From the NCBI GenBank assembly GCA_036264135.1, contig DATARN010000058.1, positions 1 through 64,000 on the forward strand: a stretch of 64,000 nt of DNA, written 5' to 3'. Positions 53,478 to 63,193 of this stretch are shown here, piece after piece. The notes below the pieces were generated by a model. It was not told where the DNA came from. It did not search any database and saw only the letters and a program-made list of their open reading frames with translations. A program made the translations under genes and the position numbers. Position 1 is the first letter of the stretch, and each line of letters opens with the position of its first letter. The stretch is from DATARN01 sp036264135 (GTDB lineage: Bacteria > Actinomycetota > Acidimicrobiia > Acidimicrobiales > Palsa-688).

Positions 53478-53774
53478 TTACTCCCCGGGTGCCGGGCCGG
53501 CGGGGACGTTCTCTTCCCAGTACTCGGTGTCCAGCAGCCCGTTCGCCGCGGCCAAGGCGGTGGCCGCCCGGACGGCTTCCTCGTAGACCGCATCCAGGTG
53601 GCGGCGGGCGGTGGCCGGGCTGACGGCCAGCGGTGGGTTGCCCAGCGAGCGGTGCATGGCGCCGGGGTCGGGTGTAGGGCGGATCTTGCTGGCCGGGGCC
53701 GGTTCGTGGTCCTCGCGACCCCAGAACCGCCCGTCGGCGGGCGGGACGCCGTTGGTGCGCCGCCGCCGGCTCAT
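53478..53774 (-). CDS. Small protein coupled to SNF2 helicase, unknown
   Basis: 98 residues from ATG 53774, overlapping the helicase stop by ATGA. A basic, disordered N-terminus (MSRRRRTNGVPPADGRFWGR) is followed by a helical part (SPATARRHLDAVYEEAVRAATALAAAN) and an acidic tail. No family is recognised; coupling suggests an accessory of the helicase. Similar short tails next to SNF2 genes in Actinobacteria are plausible but not verified. Confidence 0.7.
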   Translation of the reverse strand: MSRRRRTNGVPPADGRFWGREDHEPAPASKIRPTPDPGAMHRSLGNPPLAVSPATARRHLDAVYEEAVRAATALAAANGLLDTEYWEENVPAGPAPGE

Positions 53775-56700
53775 GCCGCGTCCTCCTCGTCCCGGCCGGC
53801 CACTTCGGCGCCCGTCGGTTCGTCCTCGACCAGGGCGTCGGTCCGCAGGCCCAAGGCGGCGCGGAGCTGATCGGGCGCCAGGTCGGCGAGGGTGCTCTGC
53901 TTGGGCAGCACCAGATCGGCGATCTGGCGCTTGCCGGCCACCACTTCCTCGACTCGCTCGTCGACGGTGCCGGGACAGACGAGGCGGTGCGAGACCACCG
54001 TCCTGGTCTGACCGATCCGCCACGACCGGTCGCGGGCCTGGTCCTCGGTGGCGGGATTCCACCAGCGGTCGAAGAGGACCACGTGGTTCGCCGCCGTCAG
54101 GTTGAGGCCGGCGCCGCCGGCCTTCAGGGAGAGCACCAGCGCCCCGGCCCCCTTGCCCTCTTGGAATTCGCGGACGAGCCGGTCGCGCACGCCGGCGGCC
54201 AGGCCGCCGTGGTAGCAGGCGACCCGCCGGCCGGTCCGGTTGGTGAGGTAGCCGGCCAGCTGCTCGCCCCAGCGGGCGAAGTGGGTGAAGATGAGGACCC
54301 GCTCGCCGGCCGCGAACACGGCGTCGACGATTTCGTCCAGCCGGGTCAGTTTCCCGGAGCGCCCGTCGAGGACGGTGCCCTCGCCGCTCTCGGCGTTGAG
54401 GTAGGCGTTGGGGTGGTTGCAGATCTGCTTGAGGGCGGTGATGGCGGCCAGGATCTGGCCCTTGCGGGCGTTGGGATCCTCGTCGAGGCCCTCGTTCAGG
54501 AGGCGGTCGAGGACGGCCTGGTACAGGCCGATCTGCTCCTGGGTCAGCGAGCAGTGGTCCAGCTGGTCGATCTTGTCCGGCAGCTCGGCGGCGATCGCCG
54601 GCTCCGCCTTGGTCCGCCGGAACACCAGCAGGCCGTTCAGGGCCCGCAGGGCATCTTCGCCTGCGGCTTCGGGGCCGTTGCTGGTGCGCGACAGGTGGCT
54701 GACGAACGCCGGCCGGGCCCCGACCAGGCCGGGGTTGGCGTAGTCGAGGATGGCCCATAGGTCACCGAGGCCGTTCTCGATGGGCGTGCCGGTGAGGGCC
54801 AGGCGCGAGCGCGACGGGATCCGCCGCAGGCACTGGGCGGCGTCGCTGGAGGGGTTCTTGATGGTTTGTGCCTCGTCGACGATGGTCCGGGTCCAGTCAA
54901 TGGCGGCCAGGTCGTCGACGTCGCGCACCGCGGTGCCGTAGGTGGTGAGGAGCACGTCGGTGCGGGACACCAGCTTGGCCAGGGCCTCGCCCTCGGCCCG
55001 GCCGGGGCCGTGGTGGATCACGACCTCGAGGGCGGGGGCGAACCGCGCCGCTTCCGCCGCCCAGTTGCCGAGCACCGCTGGGGGCGTGATGACAAGCGCC
55101 GGGCCGTCGCCTCGGTTGGCCAGCAGATGGGCCAGCACGGTCGGCGTCTTGCCGAGGCCCATGTCGAGGGCCAGGCAGCCGCCCAGGCCGGCGGAATCAA
55201 GGAACGACAGCCATCCGAGCGATTGCGCCTGGTACTCGCGGAGCTTGCCCCGGAAGCCGGCGGGCTCCTCGGCCGGCAGGAGCGGCTGGGCGGTGGCCCG
55301 CAGGAGGTCGGCGGCCCAGCCGCTGCCTTCCACCGTGACGGGGCCACCCATCACGCCGCTCTCGAGGCCGAGGGCGTGGCGCAGCACCGCGGCGCCGGAA
55401 AGCTGGGTGTTGGTGGCCCGCTCGGCCAGGGCGGCCGCCGCCTCCTGCAGGTCGGCGCGGTCCAACTCGATCCATCGCCCCCGCGACTTGACCAGGGGTC
55501 GGGCCTCGGCGGCCAGTTTGGCGATGTCTGCGGCGTTGAGCTCGACGTCGTCGAAGACGACGGACCACCGCACCTGGCACAGCTGCTGGGCGCCGACCGC
55601 AGTCTGATGGGGGACGGCGTCAGCGAACATCCGCAACGCCGGGCTCGGTCGGCGACGGGAGAGCGGCGGCACCTGGACGTCGAAGCCCGCGGCTTCCAGC
55701 ACCGGCCCGGTCACGCTCATGAGTGTCCACGCCTCATCGGTGGAGAGCGCCACCTCACCCCGCCGTTGGCCGCCCGGCCGGCCGAGGATGGGGTACAGCC
55801 GCTCCAAGCGGGTCAGCTGGGGTTCCACCGCGATCCGCTTGGCCCGGCCGGCGGTGACCATGGCCACCTCGACGGGGACAAGCGACGACTCGACACCCGA
55901 CGCCAGGACCGACAGGAGCCACACGCCTTCGCGGTCGGGCGGGGCCAGGCGGACGACCAAGCCAACGCCGGTCTCGGCGGTGACGGGGCGAGTCCAGCGG
56001 TCGATCCGGCCGGCGAGGTCCTCGCCCAGCGCCACGGCGGCGTCGAAGCGGGCCCCTCCCAGGGCGGCCAGGACCCCTTCGGCCAGGTCCACCGGCGTCT
56101 TGGCGCTCGGTGGGGCGGCCGGGAGGACCAGCCGGGTGGCGCCTTCCCGGCAGATGGCGTCGACCATGCCGGCCAGCACGGCGCGGCTCATGCCGTCGGC
56201 CGGCTGGCTGCTCGAGCAGGCGCTGACCGCGCCGGGCATGCGGGCGATCACGGAGGCCATCCGGTCGCCGTCGACCAGGGCCGGAACCCAGCGCACCGAG
56301 AACGAGCCGGTCGGGCCGTTTTCCCGGGATCGGGTGCGCCGCAGGCGGGGCACCATGCGACCCTCGGCCACCAACTCCGTGGCCCAGGTCGCCATGTCCG
56401 CGAGCCACCGGGTGCTGGGGCCCACGTCGTGGCCTACCTGGCCGCTGCCGACCCCGACCAGCCAGCCGAGTGCCTGACCGGCGGGGGCGGTCACGGCGTC
56501 GGCCCGGGCGCCTCCGGGGAGCGGAACGCCACCGTGGAGTTCCCACCGCACGGGCTTGGCGCCGGCGTCGTCGATGAGCTCGACCAAGGCCTCGGCCGAG
56601 ACCGGGGCGGCGCCGGGGCCACCGCCCCATAGTACGACCCGTCCCGCCGCCCACGACGCCTGGAGGGTGGGGGGACCGGTGGCGAGCAGCTCCTCGGCAT

Positions 56701-57070
56701 CTCCTGCCGCCTCGGCGAGGCGGAGACCGGGCTTATCCGGGTGGCGGCCGTCGCCGTCTTGGTGTGGGCCGTCGCCGTCGAAGACGTCGTCGTCGAACTC
56801 GATGGCGTAGTCGTCGCCGCCGATTCGGTGCAGGGCGGTCGAGACCCGTTCCCGTTCGTCGATCAGGTCGGCAACGACCTGGTCGCGCTCCGGACCGGTC
56901 AGTCGGCGGGCCCGCAACAGCGCCTCGTTCGTGTCGACGGCGAGGCGACGCAGGGTGGCAATCCACGCCTCGTGGTGCGCCTCCAGGCGCGCCACCTCGG
57001 CCGACGTGGCTTCACCCGCCGCGTCGGTTGCGACGAGCGCCTCAAAGTCCAAGGACAACGCTTCGAACAT
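53771..57070 (-). CDS. SNF2/RapA-type helicase (HelZ-like, with DUF3670 region)
   Basis: 1099 residues from ATG 57070 (GTG 57076 and 57073 also possible). The N-terminal half (about 1-600) includes a SSQPADGMSRAVLAGMVDA region like the DUF3670 part of actinobacterial HelZ proteins. The SNF2 core follows: motif I LDMGLGKTPTVLAHLL, Ia ALVITPPAVLGNW, II TIVDEAQTIKNPSS, III LALTGTPIENGLGDLW, V LVLSLKAGGAGLNLTAAN and VI DRSWRIGQTRTVVSHRL. It is an ATP-dependent DNA translocase, possibly acting in repair or chromatin remodelling. The following small gene overlaps by ATGA. Confidence 0.93.
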   Translation of the reverse strand: MFEALSLDFEALVATDAAGEATSAEVARLEAHHEAWIATLRRLAVDTNEALLRARRLTGPERDQVVADLIDERERVSTALHRIGGDDYAIEFDDDVFDGDGPHQDGDGRHPDKPGLRLAEAAGDAEELLATGPPTLQASWAAGRVVLWGGGPGAAPVSAEALVELIDDAGAKPVRWELHGGVPLPGGARADAVTAPAGQALGWLVGVGSGQVGHDVGPSTRWLADMATWATELVAEGRMVPRLRRTRSRENGPTGSFSVRWVPALVDGDRMASVIARMPGAVSACSSSQPADGMSRAVLAGMVDAICREGATRLVLPAAPPSAKTPVDLAEGVLAALGGARFDAAVALGEDLAGRIDRWTRPVTAETGVGLVVRLAPPDREGVWLLSVLASGVESSLVPVEVAMVTAGRAKRIAVEPQLTRLERLYPILGRPGGQRRGEVALSTDEAWTLMSVTGPVLEAAGFDVQVPPLSRRRPSPALRMFADAVPHQTAVGAQQLCQVRWSVVFDDVELNAADIAKLAAEARPLVKSRGRWIELDRADLQEAAAALAERATNTQLSGAAVLRHALGLESGVMGGPVTVEGSGWAADLLRATAQPLLPAEEPAGFRGKLREYQAQSLGWLSFLDSAGLGGCLALDMGLGKTPTVLAHLLANRGDGPALVITPPAVLGNWAAEAARFAPALEVVIHHGPGRAEGEALAKLVSRTDVLLTTYGTAVRDVDDLAAIDWTRTIVDEAQTIKNPSSDAAQCLRRIPSRSRLALTGTPIENGLGDLWAILDYANPGLVGARPAFVSHLSRTSNGPEAAGEDALRALNGLLVFRRTKAEPAIAAELPDKIDQLDHCSLTQEQIGLYQAVLDRLLNEGLDEDPNARKGQILAAITALKQICNHPNAYLNAESGEGTVLDGRSGKLTRLDEIVDAVFAAGERVLIFTHFARWGEQLAGYLTNRTGRRVACYHGGLAAGVRDRLVREFQEGKGAGALVLSLKAGGAGLNLTAANHVVLFDRWWNPATEDQARDRSWRIGQTRTVVSHRLVCPGTVDERVEEVVAGKRQIADLVLPKQSTLADLAPDQLRAALGLRTDALVEDEPTGAEVAGRDEEDAA

Positions 57071-57343
57071 CACCACGCCTATTCACCAAGAACGCCTCGC
57101 GCCACGACCTCGGCCATCAAGCCCCTGCCGGTCAACTCACGAGGACTCCAACAAAACCCGGACTGCGGGCTGCCATTCAGCCTACCTGCCGGCATTCCCT
57201 CGCCCGAGGATGCTTACCCCACGTTAGGGGATATCAACACATAAACACAACGCAGGCGGACCGGGAGATGTTCCCCGTCGTGGCCGGCACGGCTGCTGGC
57301 GGCCCCGGGCCGATTGCGCCCGGGGACCACTACCCTCGATGTC

Positions 57344-57757
57344 ATGTCTGACGCCGACGAGACGGTCCAAAAGTCCGAGGACCAGTGGAAGGCCGAGTTG
57401 TCGCCGGAGCAGTACAACACGCTGCGGCGCAAGGGTACCGAGCGACCCTTCACCGGCAAGTACGTGAACAACCATGACGACGGCAGCTACCGCTGCGCCG
57501 GCTGCGGGGCGGTGCTGTTCGAGTCGGGCACCAAGTTCGACTCCGGGACCGGTTGGCCGAGTTTCACCTCGCCGGCGGTGGCCGATGCCGTCGCGCTGCA
57601 CCAGGACCGGTCGTACGGGATGATCCGAACCGAGGTCACCTGCCGGCGATGCGGCGGCCACCTGGGCCACGTTTTCCCCGACGGCCCCGGCCCCACCGGC
57701 CAGCGGTACTGCATTAACTCGGTCTCACTGGAGTTCGAGCCGTTCGACGTCGGCTGA
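57344..57757 (+). CDS. msrB: Peptide-methionine (R)-S-oxide reductase
   Basis: 137 residues. It reduces the R-epimer of methionine sulfoxide in proteins. Zinc-binding pairs YRCAGCGAVLF and CRRCGGHLGHVFPDGP, the substrate motif KFDSGTGWPSFTSP and the catalytic Cys in GQRYCINSVSLEF identify MsrB. ATG 57344. The 274-bp region upstream, after the helicase start, contains nothing else recognisable. Confidence 0.97.
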   Translation: MSDADETVQKSEDQWKAELSPEQYNTLRRKGTERPFTGKYVNNHDDGSYRCAGCGAVLFESGTKFDSGTGWPSFTSPAVADAVALHQDRSYGMIRTEVTCRRCGGHLGHVFPDGPGPTGQRYCINSVSLEFEPFDVG

Positions 57758-57812
57758 TCGCCGCCCTGCGGCGTCGGTTCTCGTCGCACCCCGCATCTAG
57801 CCTCACTCGGGT

Positions 57813-60581
57813 ATGAGCGTTCCCGGGCCCGCCGCGTTCGGGCGGGGCGTCATAATCAACGCCGGCCAGGCGGTCCCCGCCGCCTGGGAAGGGGCGGCCG
57901 TGGTCCAGGTCGACGACGAGGCCTTGGCCGAGCCGGCGGCCGTGGTCGAGGCCCTGCACCTGGCGTGGTCCTCGCGACGGCCGGTGGTGATTGCGCTCGG
58001 TGTCGACCCGGCCAGCTTTCGCGAACCCCGGGGTTTTCCCGGCGAGCCGTGGTGGCTCGGGGCCACGTTCGACCCGTGGTCGGACCGGCTGCACTTTCTC
58101 GTCTGGGCCAACAGCTACGACGCCCGCAACCCGGCCGCACCGCCGATTTGGTGGTGGGGCCGCAAGGCGGCCCACCTCGCCGGCGTGCACGAGGCCGCGG
58201 CCGAGGGCGACGTGCTGTTGGCGGACGGGTTGGCCGCCTGGATCGACGGCGGCCCGCGGGCGGGGTTTGGGCCCGACGAGACGGCCGGCCTGGTGGTCAT
58301 CCATCGCGAGTCGGTCGAAGCCGGTTCGCTGGCGCCGCTGCCGCCGCTGCGGCCGCCCCGGGCGGAGCTGGCCCCGGACCAGCTGGCGGCGGTCGGCCAC
58401 CGCAGCGGGGCGGCGAGGATCATCGCCCCCGCCGGATCGGGAAAGACCAGGGTGCTGACGTCGCGGTTGCGGCACCTGCTGGCGGACCGCGGGTACGAGC
58501 GCGACGGTGTGCTGGCGCTGGCCTACAACAAGAAAGCCCAGCAGGAGATGCAGGAGCGCACCGCCGACGTCCGGCCCCGCATCCAGACCCTCAACGCCGC
58601 CGGGTACCGGCTGCTGGCCGAGGCCCGGGGCGGGGCCCCGCGGCTGCTCGACGAGCGAGAGGTGCGCCGGCTGATCGAGCGGTTTGTGCCCATCCGCCGC
58701 CAGCGGGCCAACACCGATCCTGTCGGCCCCTACCTCGAAGCGCTCGGGACGATCCGGCTTGGACTTTGCGACCCGGAGGACGTCGAGGAGTGGCGCGACG
58801 ACGTGCCGGGGCTGGCGGCGGCGTTCGATCCCTACCGGGCCGCCCTTCGCGAGGCGGGCGCCGTCGACTTCGACGAGCAAATCTACGGGGCTATCGAGGC
58901 GCTCCTGGCCGACGGCGCCTTCCGGCGGCGGGCCCAGGCGGGATGCCGGCACCTGCTCGTCGACGAGTTCCAGGACCTCACGCCGGCCCATGTGCTGCTG
59001 CTCCGCCTCCTCGCCGCGCCGCAGCTCGACGTGTTCGGCGTCGGCGACGACGACCAGGTCATCTATGGCCATGCCGGCGCCGATCCGGCGTTCCTGATCG
59101 ACTTCGGCCAGCTCTTCCCTGGCGCCGGCGACCACCCGCTGGAGGTCAACTACCGCTGCCCGGCGACCGTCGTGGCGCAGGCGGCCACCCTGCTGTCGCA
59201 CAACCAGCGACGCGTCGCCAAGGCCGTTCGCCCGGGACCGCACGCCTCGCCGGCGCCCGACGCGGTGCGGGTGGTCCACCATCCCGCCGCGGGCGGCGCC
59301 GCCGCCCTGGTCGAGGTCGTCCGGGCCTGGCTGGACGCCGGCGTCGAGCCGGCCGGTGTCGCCGTGCTGACTCGCGTCAACGCCCTGCTCCTCGCCCCGC
59401 AGATCGCCCTGTTGGAGGCGGGTATCCCCGTGGACTCCGCCCTCGGGCTCGAGGCGCTCGGCCGCACCGGCCTGCGGGCCGCCCTCGCCTACCTGCGGAT
59501 CGCGGCGGCCGCCGATGGCCGCATCGCCGCCGAGGACGTGATGGAGATCGTGCGCCGGCCCAGCCGCGGCCTGCCGCAGTGGTTCGGCGACCGCATCCGC
59601 CGGCGCACCTGGTGGAGCCTGGGTCAGCTCGGGGCCCTCGCCGCCCAGGTGCCGGAAAAGGAGATCAGCAAGGTCGAGTGGCTGGTCGGCGACCTCGAGA
59701 TGCTCGTCCGCAAGGCCCAGGCCCCGGGCGCGACCACCCGATCGGTGCTCGGCGTGATCAAGGAGGGCATCAGCCTGGGCGGGGCCATGAGCCTGCTGGA
59801 CAACTCCCGCGGTGGCGAAGGCTCGAGCCATCTCGACGACCTCGACGCCCTGGAGCAGGTCGCCGGGCTTCACCCCGAGCTGGAGAGCTTCGAGACGTGG
59901 CTGCGGGACAAGCTGGCGGCCAATGACCGCCCCGGTGACCGGAGCGGCGTCACCCTTTCCACCGTCCACCGCGTCAAAGGCATGGAGTGGCCGCGGGTGG
60001 CGGTCTTCGGTGTCAACGGCGGGATCGTGCCCCACCGCCTGGCCGCCGACGTCGAGGAGGAACGCCGGGTCCTCCACGTCGCCCTCACCCGTTGCCGGGA
60101 GCAGGTCGTGCTGCTGGCCGACGCCAGCCGGCCGTCGGCGTTCCTTCCTGAGCTAACCGAGGCGGCTGCCACCACTGCGGCGCGGCCGCCGGCCCGGGGC
60201 GCCGCGGCGTCGGGACCAGGCGGGGCGGCCCCGTCAGGTGGCGGCCGAGTCGGCGCCCGCCCGGCGCCGGCGGTCGGAGGCCGAGGACGGCCGGCTGGGG
60301 GCACGTCCGAGGCGCCCACCGGCCCCGTCGACCCGGTGGTCGAGCAGGCCCTGCGCACCTGGCGTACCGAACGCGCCCGCCACGACCGGGTCTCGCCCTA
60401 CATCGTGATGCACGACACCACCTTGCTGGCCATCGGCGCCGCCCGGCCGAGGACCCTGGTCGCCCTCCGGCGCATCGATGGCATCGGCCCGGCCAAGCTG
60501 GAGCAGTACGGCGACGAGATCCTCGCCGTGCTGGCCACCTTCGACGAACCCGTCGTCGCTCGCGCCGACGGGTCGCCATGA
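57813..60581 (+). CDS. UvrD/Rep-like superfamily 1 helicase with HRDC domain
   Basis: 922 residues. An unusual N-terminal region (about 1-190) precedes the helicase core: motif I IIAPAGSGKTRVLTSRL (about 205), II LLVDEFQDLTPAH, III FGVGDDDQVIYGHAGAD, IV VNYRCPATVVAQA, V STVHRVKGMEWPRVAVFGV and VI VLHVALTRCREQVVLL. A disordered linker (about 785-835) and an HRDC domain follow (EQALRTWRTERARHD, LRRIDGIGPAKLEQYGDEIL). It is an ATP-dependent 3'-5' DNA helicase, like actinobacterial UvrD2 in carrying HRDC. Confidence 0.93.
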   Translation: MSVPGPAAFGRGVIINAGQAVPAAWEGAAVVQVDDEALAEPAAVVEALHLAWSSRRPVVIALGVDPASFREPRGFPGEPWWLGATFDPWSDRLHFLVWANSYDARNPAAPPIWWWGRKAAHLAGVHEAAAEGDVLLADGLAAWIDGGPRAGFGPDETAGLVVIHRESVEAGSLAPLPPLRPPRAELAPDQLAAVGHRSGAARIIAPAGSGKTRVLTSRLRHLLADRGYERDGVLALAYNKKAQQEMQERTADVRPRIQTLNAAGYRLLAEARGGAPRLLDEREVRRLIERFVPIRRQRANTDPVGPYLEALGTIRLGLCDPEDVEEWRDDVPGLAAAFDPYRAALREAGAVDFDEQIYGAIEALLADGAFRRRAQAGCRHLLVDEFQDLTPAHVLLLRLLAAPQLDVFGVGDDDQVIYGHAGADPAFLIDFGQLFPGAGDHPLEVNYRCPATVVAQAATLLSHNQRRVAKAVRPGPHASPAPDAVRVVHHPAAGGAAALVEVVRAWLDAGVEPAGVAVLTRVNALLLAPQIALLEAGIPVDSALGLEALGRTGLRAALAYLRIAAAADGRIAAEDVMEIVRRPSRGLPQWFGDRIRRRTWWSLGQLGALAAQVPEKEISKVEWLVGDLEMLVRKAQAPGATTRSVLGVIKEGISLGGAMSLLDNSRGGEGSSHLDDLDALEQVAGLHPELESFETWLRDKLAANDRPGDRSGVTLSTVHRVKGMEWPRVAVFGVNGGIVPHRLAADVEEERRVLHVALTRCREQVVLLADASRPSAFLPELTEAAATTAARPPARGAAASGPGGAAPSGGGRVGARPAPAVGGRGRPAGGTSEAPTGPVDPVVEQALRTWRTERARHDRVSPYIVMHDTTLLAIGAARPRTLVALRRIDGIGPAKLEQYGDEILAVLATFDEPVVARADGSP

Positions 60582-60612
60582 CGGCCGGTCCCCGGGTGCT
60601 CTGGGGGACGGC

Positions 60613-61563
60613 GTGACCGCCGGCCGCGAGGCGGCGGACCCCGACTTCGAGATGCTGGCCGACAACGCCGCCGAGGCCGGCCTGCCCTGGAAGGGGCCTC
60701 CAGTGGTGCGGCGAGTCGAGGTCGAGGTGGCGCCGGGGCGACCCGTGAGTGCGCTGCAGTGGGGAAGCGGCCCGGCGGAGATGGTGCTGCTCCACGGCGG
60801 GGCCCAGAACGCCCATACCTGGGACACCGTCGCCCTGGTCGTCGATCGGCCCCTCGTCGCCCTCGACCTACCCGGCCACGGCCACTCGGGATGGCGGGGC
60901 GACGGCGACTACCAGGTGGCATCGCTGGCGACCGACGTCGCCGCCGCGATCGGCAGGCTGGCGCCGCGGGCGGAACTGGTCGTCGGAATGTCGCTCGGGG
61001 GCCTGGTCGCCCTGGCGGTGGCGGCCGAGCACCCCGAGCTGGTCCGCCGGTTGGCGCTGGTCGACATCACCCCGGGAACCGACAGCGCCAAGACGGAACC
61101 CATCCTGGCGTTCCTGTCCGGCCCCGAGTCGTTTGCCAGTTTCGAGGAGATGCTGGCCCGGACGGTCGCCTTCAACCCGAGGCGCTCGGTGTCCTCGCTG
61201 CGTCGGGGGGTCGTCCACAACGCCCGCGAGGGTCCCGACGGTCGGTGGCGCTGGCGTTGGGATCCTGCTGTCGCCCAGCGCAGCCGGCCGGCCGCGGCGG
61301 GCTTCGGGTCGCTGTGGCCGGCGGTGGATCGCCTCGGCGCCCCGCTGGTGCTGCTGCGCGGGGAGCGCTCCCGCGTGGTCACCGACGACGATGTCGCCGA
61401 ACTGCGGCGCCGCCAGCCCACCGCCCAGGTCGAGGTGATCGCCGGGGCCGGCCACAGCATTCAAGGCGATCAACCCGTGGCCTTGGCCGAGGCGCTGGCC
61501 CGTGTTGCCGCCGGCCGAGCGCGCCGGCCCGGATCGGGAGGCGGCGCACCTTCGCTACCGTGA
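60613..61563 (+). CDS. Alpha/beta hydrolase
   Basis: 316 residues from GTG 60613 (GGGGA upstream). The fold is shown by MVLLHGGAQNAHTWDTVAL (oxyanion HGG), LPGHGHSGW, the nucleophile elbow LVVGMSLGGLVALA (Ser about 131), VLLRGERSRVVTDDD (Asp) and AGAGHSIQGDQP (His). Substrate is not determinable. It is followed 6 bp later by the thioesterase gene, so a role in ester or acyl metabolism is possible. Confidence 0.9.
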   Translation: MTAGREAADPDFEMLADNAAEAGLPWKGPPVVRRVEVEVAPGRPVSALQWGSGPAEMVLLHGGAQNAHTWDTVALVVDRPLVALDLPGHGHSGWRGDGDYQVASLATDVAAAIGRLAPRAELVVGMSLGGLVALAVAAEHPELVRRLALVDITPGTDSAKTEPILAFLSGPESFASFEEMLARTVAFNPRRSVSSLRRGVVHNAREGPDGRWRWRWDPAVAQRSRPAAAGFGSLWPAVDRLGAPLVLLRGERSRVVTDDDVAELRRRQPTAQVEVIAGAGHSIQGDQPVALAEALARVAAGRARRPGSGGGAPSLP

Positions 61564-61569
61564 CCGGGC

Positions 61570-62325
61570 GTGGGGACACACGGGTTGGCGTTGGTCCCAC
61601 CGGGGGCGGGTCGGCGGTTCACCGCCTCGCGCAAGGTGCGCCTGGGCGACGTCCTGCCCAATGGTGACGCCCGCCTGGACGCGGTGGCCCGCTACCTCCA
61701 GGACGTGGCGTCCGACGATGGCAGCGACGCCGGGATCGACACCGAGCTGGTCTGGCTGGTGCGCAAGACCATCCTCCAACTGCACCGCCGGCCCCGCCTG
61801 GGCGATCAGCTCGACCTGGTCACCTGGGCGTCGGGTAGCGGGGCGCGCTGGGCGGAGCGGCGCACCGCCATCTCCGTCGCCGACGAACCGGTCGTCGACG
61901 CCGCCTCGTTGTGGGTGAGCGTCGACCCCACCACCATGCGGGCGGCCCGTCTGCCCGATCGGTTCTGGGCCATGTACCGCGAGGCGGTCGACGATCGGGT
62001 GGTCAGCCCCCGGCTGACCCACGCCGACGTTCCCCGCGTTCCCCGGGCCGACGCCCGCCCCTGGCCGCTGCGGGTCAGTGACCTCGACGTCATGGACCAT
62101 GTCAACAATGCGGTGACCTGGGCCGTCGTGGAGGACGAACTGGACCGCCTGGGCCTCGCCCGCCGGGTCGCCCTGGCGGAACTCGAGTACCGCGAGCCCG
62201 TCGACCGCTCCCACGAGTTGGCCGTCACCAGCCAGGTCGACAACGACGAGGTGCGGATGTGGCTGACGGCCGGGGCCGCGGTGCTGGCCTCGGCGAAGCT
62301 CAGCCTCCTTGCACCGCTCCCGTAG
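61570..62325 (+). CDS. Acyl-ACP thioesterase-like double hotdog protein
   Basis: 251 residues from GTG 61570. Two hotdog halves: GRRFTASRKVRLGDVLPNGDARLDAVARYLQDVASDDG (starts FTASRKVRLGD) and PLRVSDLDVMDHVNNAVTWAVVEDEL, whose DMDxxxHVNNxxY-like motif carries the catalytic Asn-His of acyl-ACP thioesterases. It presumably hydrolyses acyl-ACP or acyl-CoA. Its last 26 bp overlap the convergent DUF983 gene. Confidence 0.88.
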   Translation: MGTHGLALVPPGAGRRFTASRKVRLGDVLPNGDARLDAVARYLQDVASDDGSDAGIDTELVWLVRKTILQLHRRPRLGDQLDLVTWASGSGARWAERRTAISVADEPVVDAASLWVSVDPTTMRAARLPDRFWAMYREAVDDRVVSPRLTHADVPRVPRADARPWPLRVSDLDVMDHVNNAVTWAVVEDELDRLGLARRVALAELEYREPVDRSHELAVTSQVDNDEVRMWLTAGAAVLASAKLSLLAPLP

Positions 62326-62755
62326 GCCTATCGGCCGTCCGGTCCGGTGCCGGCAGGCGGGCCCACGCCTCGCCTCGATGCATCGCCAGGTCGATGCCCG
62401 ACCACAGCGTCTTGGAGAACGGGTAGAAGGCGATCGGGACCAGGACCGCCACCGCCACCGCGGCCGCCGCGGTCAGGGCGATCGACCGGTTGGACCCCGA
62501 ACCGGCGAGCACCGCGATCAACACCCCCATCATCACCGCCACGCCGGCGATGGTCACCCCGAAGTTGATGACGAACGCCCCGAGGAAAAACCCTTCCTCC
62601 CGAGCGAAGCGGTACCCGCAACCCTCGCAGCACTCCACCATCTTGAACCAGCCCCGAAACAGGTGGCCGCCACCGCAGCGCGGGCAGCGACGAACGGCGC
62701 CCCGGGCGATCATGCGCGCCGTCGAGGCGGCGGCGCCGGCCTGGGGATCACTCAC
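62300..62755 (-). CDS. DUF983 membrane protein
   Basis: 151 residues from GTG 62755. A zinc-ribbon-like start (VRRCPRCGGGHLFRGWFKMVECCEGCGYRFAREEGFF; four Cys in two CxxC pairs) is followed by two transmembrane helices (GAFVINFGVTIAGVAVMMGVL and ALTAAAAVAVAVLVPIAFY). This is the DUF983 arrangement. The function of the family is not established. Confidence 0.88.
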   Translation of the reverse strand: MSDPQAGAAASTARMIARGAVRRCPRCGGGHLFRGWFKMVECCEGCGYRFAREEGFFLGAFVINFGVTIAGVAVMMGVLIAVLAGSGSNRSIALTAAAAVAVAVLVPIAFYPFSKTLWSGIDLAMHRGEAWARLPAPDRTADRPTGAVQGG

Positions 62756-62799
62756 CCACCTCAGCCTAGGGTGAGGGAGCGGCAAACGTCCCGAAGGCG

Positions 62800-63183
62800 C
62801 TACTGGACGCGCTGGCGTTCCGGGGCGATCTGGAGAATCACCCGTTCGCTGGTGATCGGCGCCCCGTAGGGCGTGTCGAGGTACTTCTGGCTCAGCTCGT
62901 CGATATGGGCGCGGGCTGCCGGGCCGGTCACCTCGCCGACCACCCGGCCCCGCACCTCGGCGTAGTGGTACGGGTTCGCCATGTCGATGATGGCCACGGT
63001 GACGCGCGGGTCGAGCTGGACGTTCTTGTACTTCTGGCGGTGGGTCTCCGTGTTGATAAGCACGTGGTCGTCGTCGGCGTCGATCCACATGACGTGGGTC
63101 ATGGGCTGGCCGCCAGGCAGCATGGTGGTGAGCGTGGCGTAGTTCTTGGCCTGGGCCAGGGCCTTGACTTCCTCGTCGATCAT
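62800..63183 (-). CDS. Pyridoxamine 5'-phosphate oxidase-fold (PPOX) F420/flavin protein
   Basis: 127 residues: YATLTTMLPGGQPMTHVMW, HVLINTETHRQKYKNVQLDP, VTVAIIDMANPYHYAEVRGRV and a C-terminal helix with SQKYLDTPYG. This split-barrel pattern fits PPOX-class proteins often annotated as F420-dependent in Actinobacteria. It may reduce or bind a small quinone or flavin substrate. ATG 63183, 11 bp after the aldo/keto reductase gene on the same strand. Confidence 0.87.
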   Translation of the reverse strand: MIDEEVKALAQAKNYATLTTMLPGGQPMTHVMWIDADDDHVLINTETHRQKYKNVQLDPRVTVAIIDMANPYHYAEVRGRVVGEVTGPAARAHIDELSQKYLDTPYGAPITSERVILQIAPERQRVQ

Positions 63184-63193
63184 CGGGGGGACC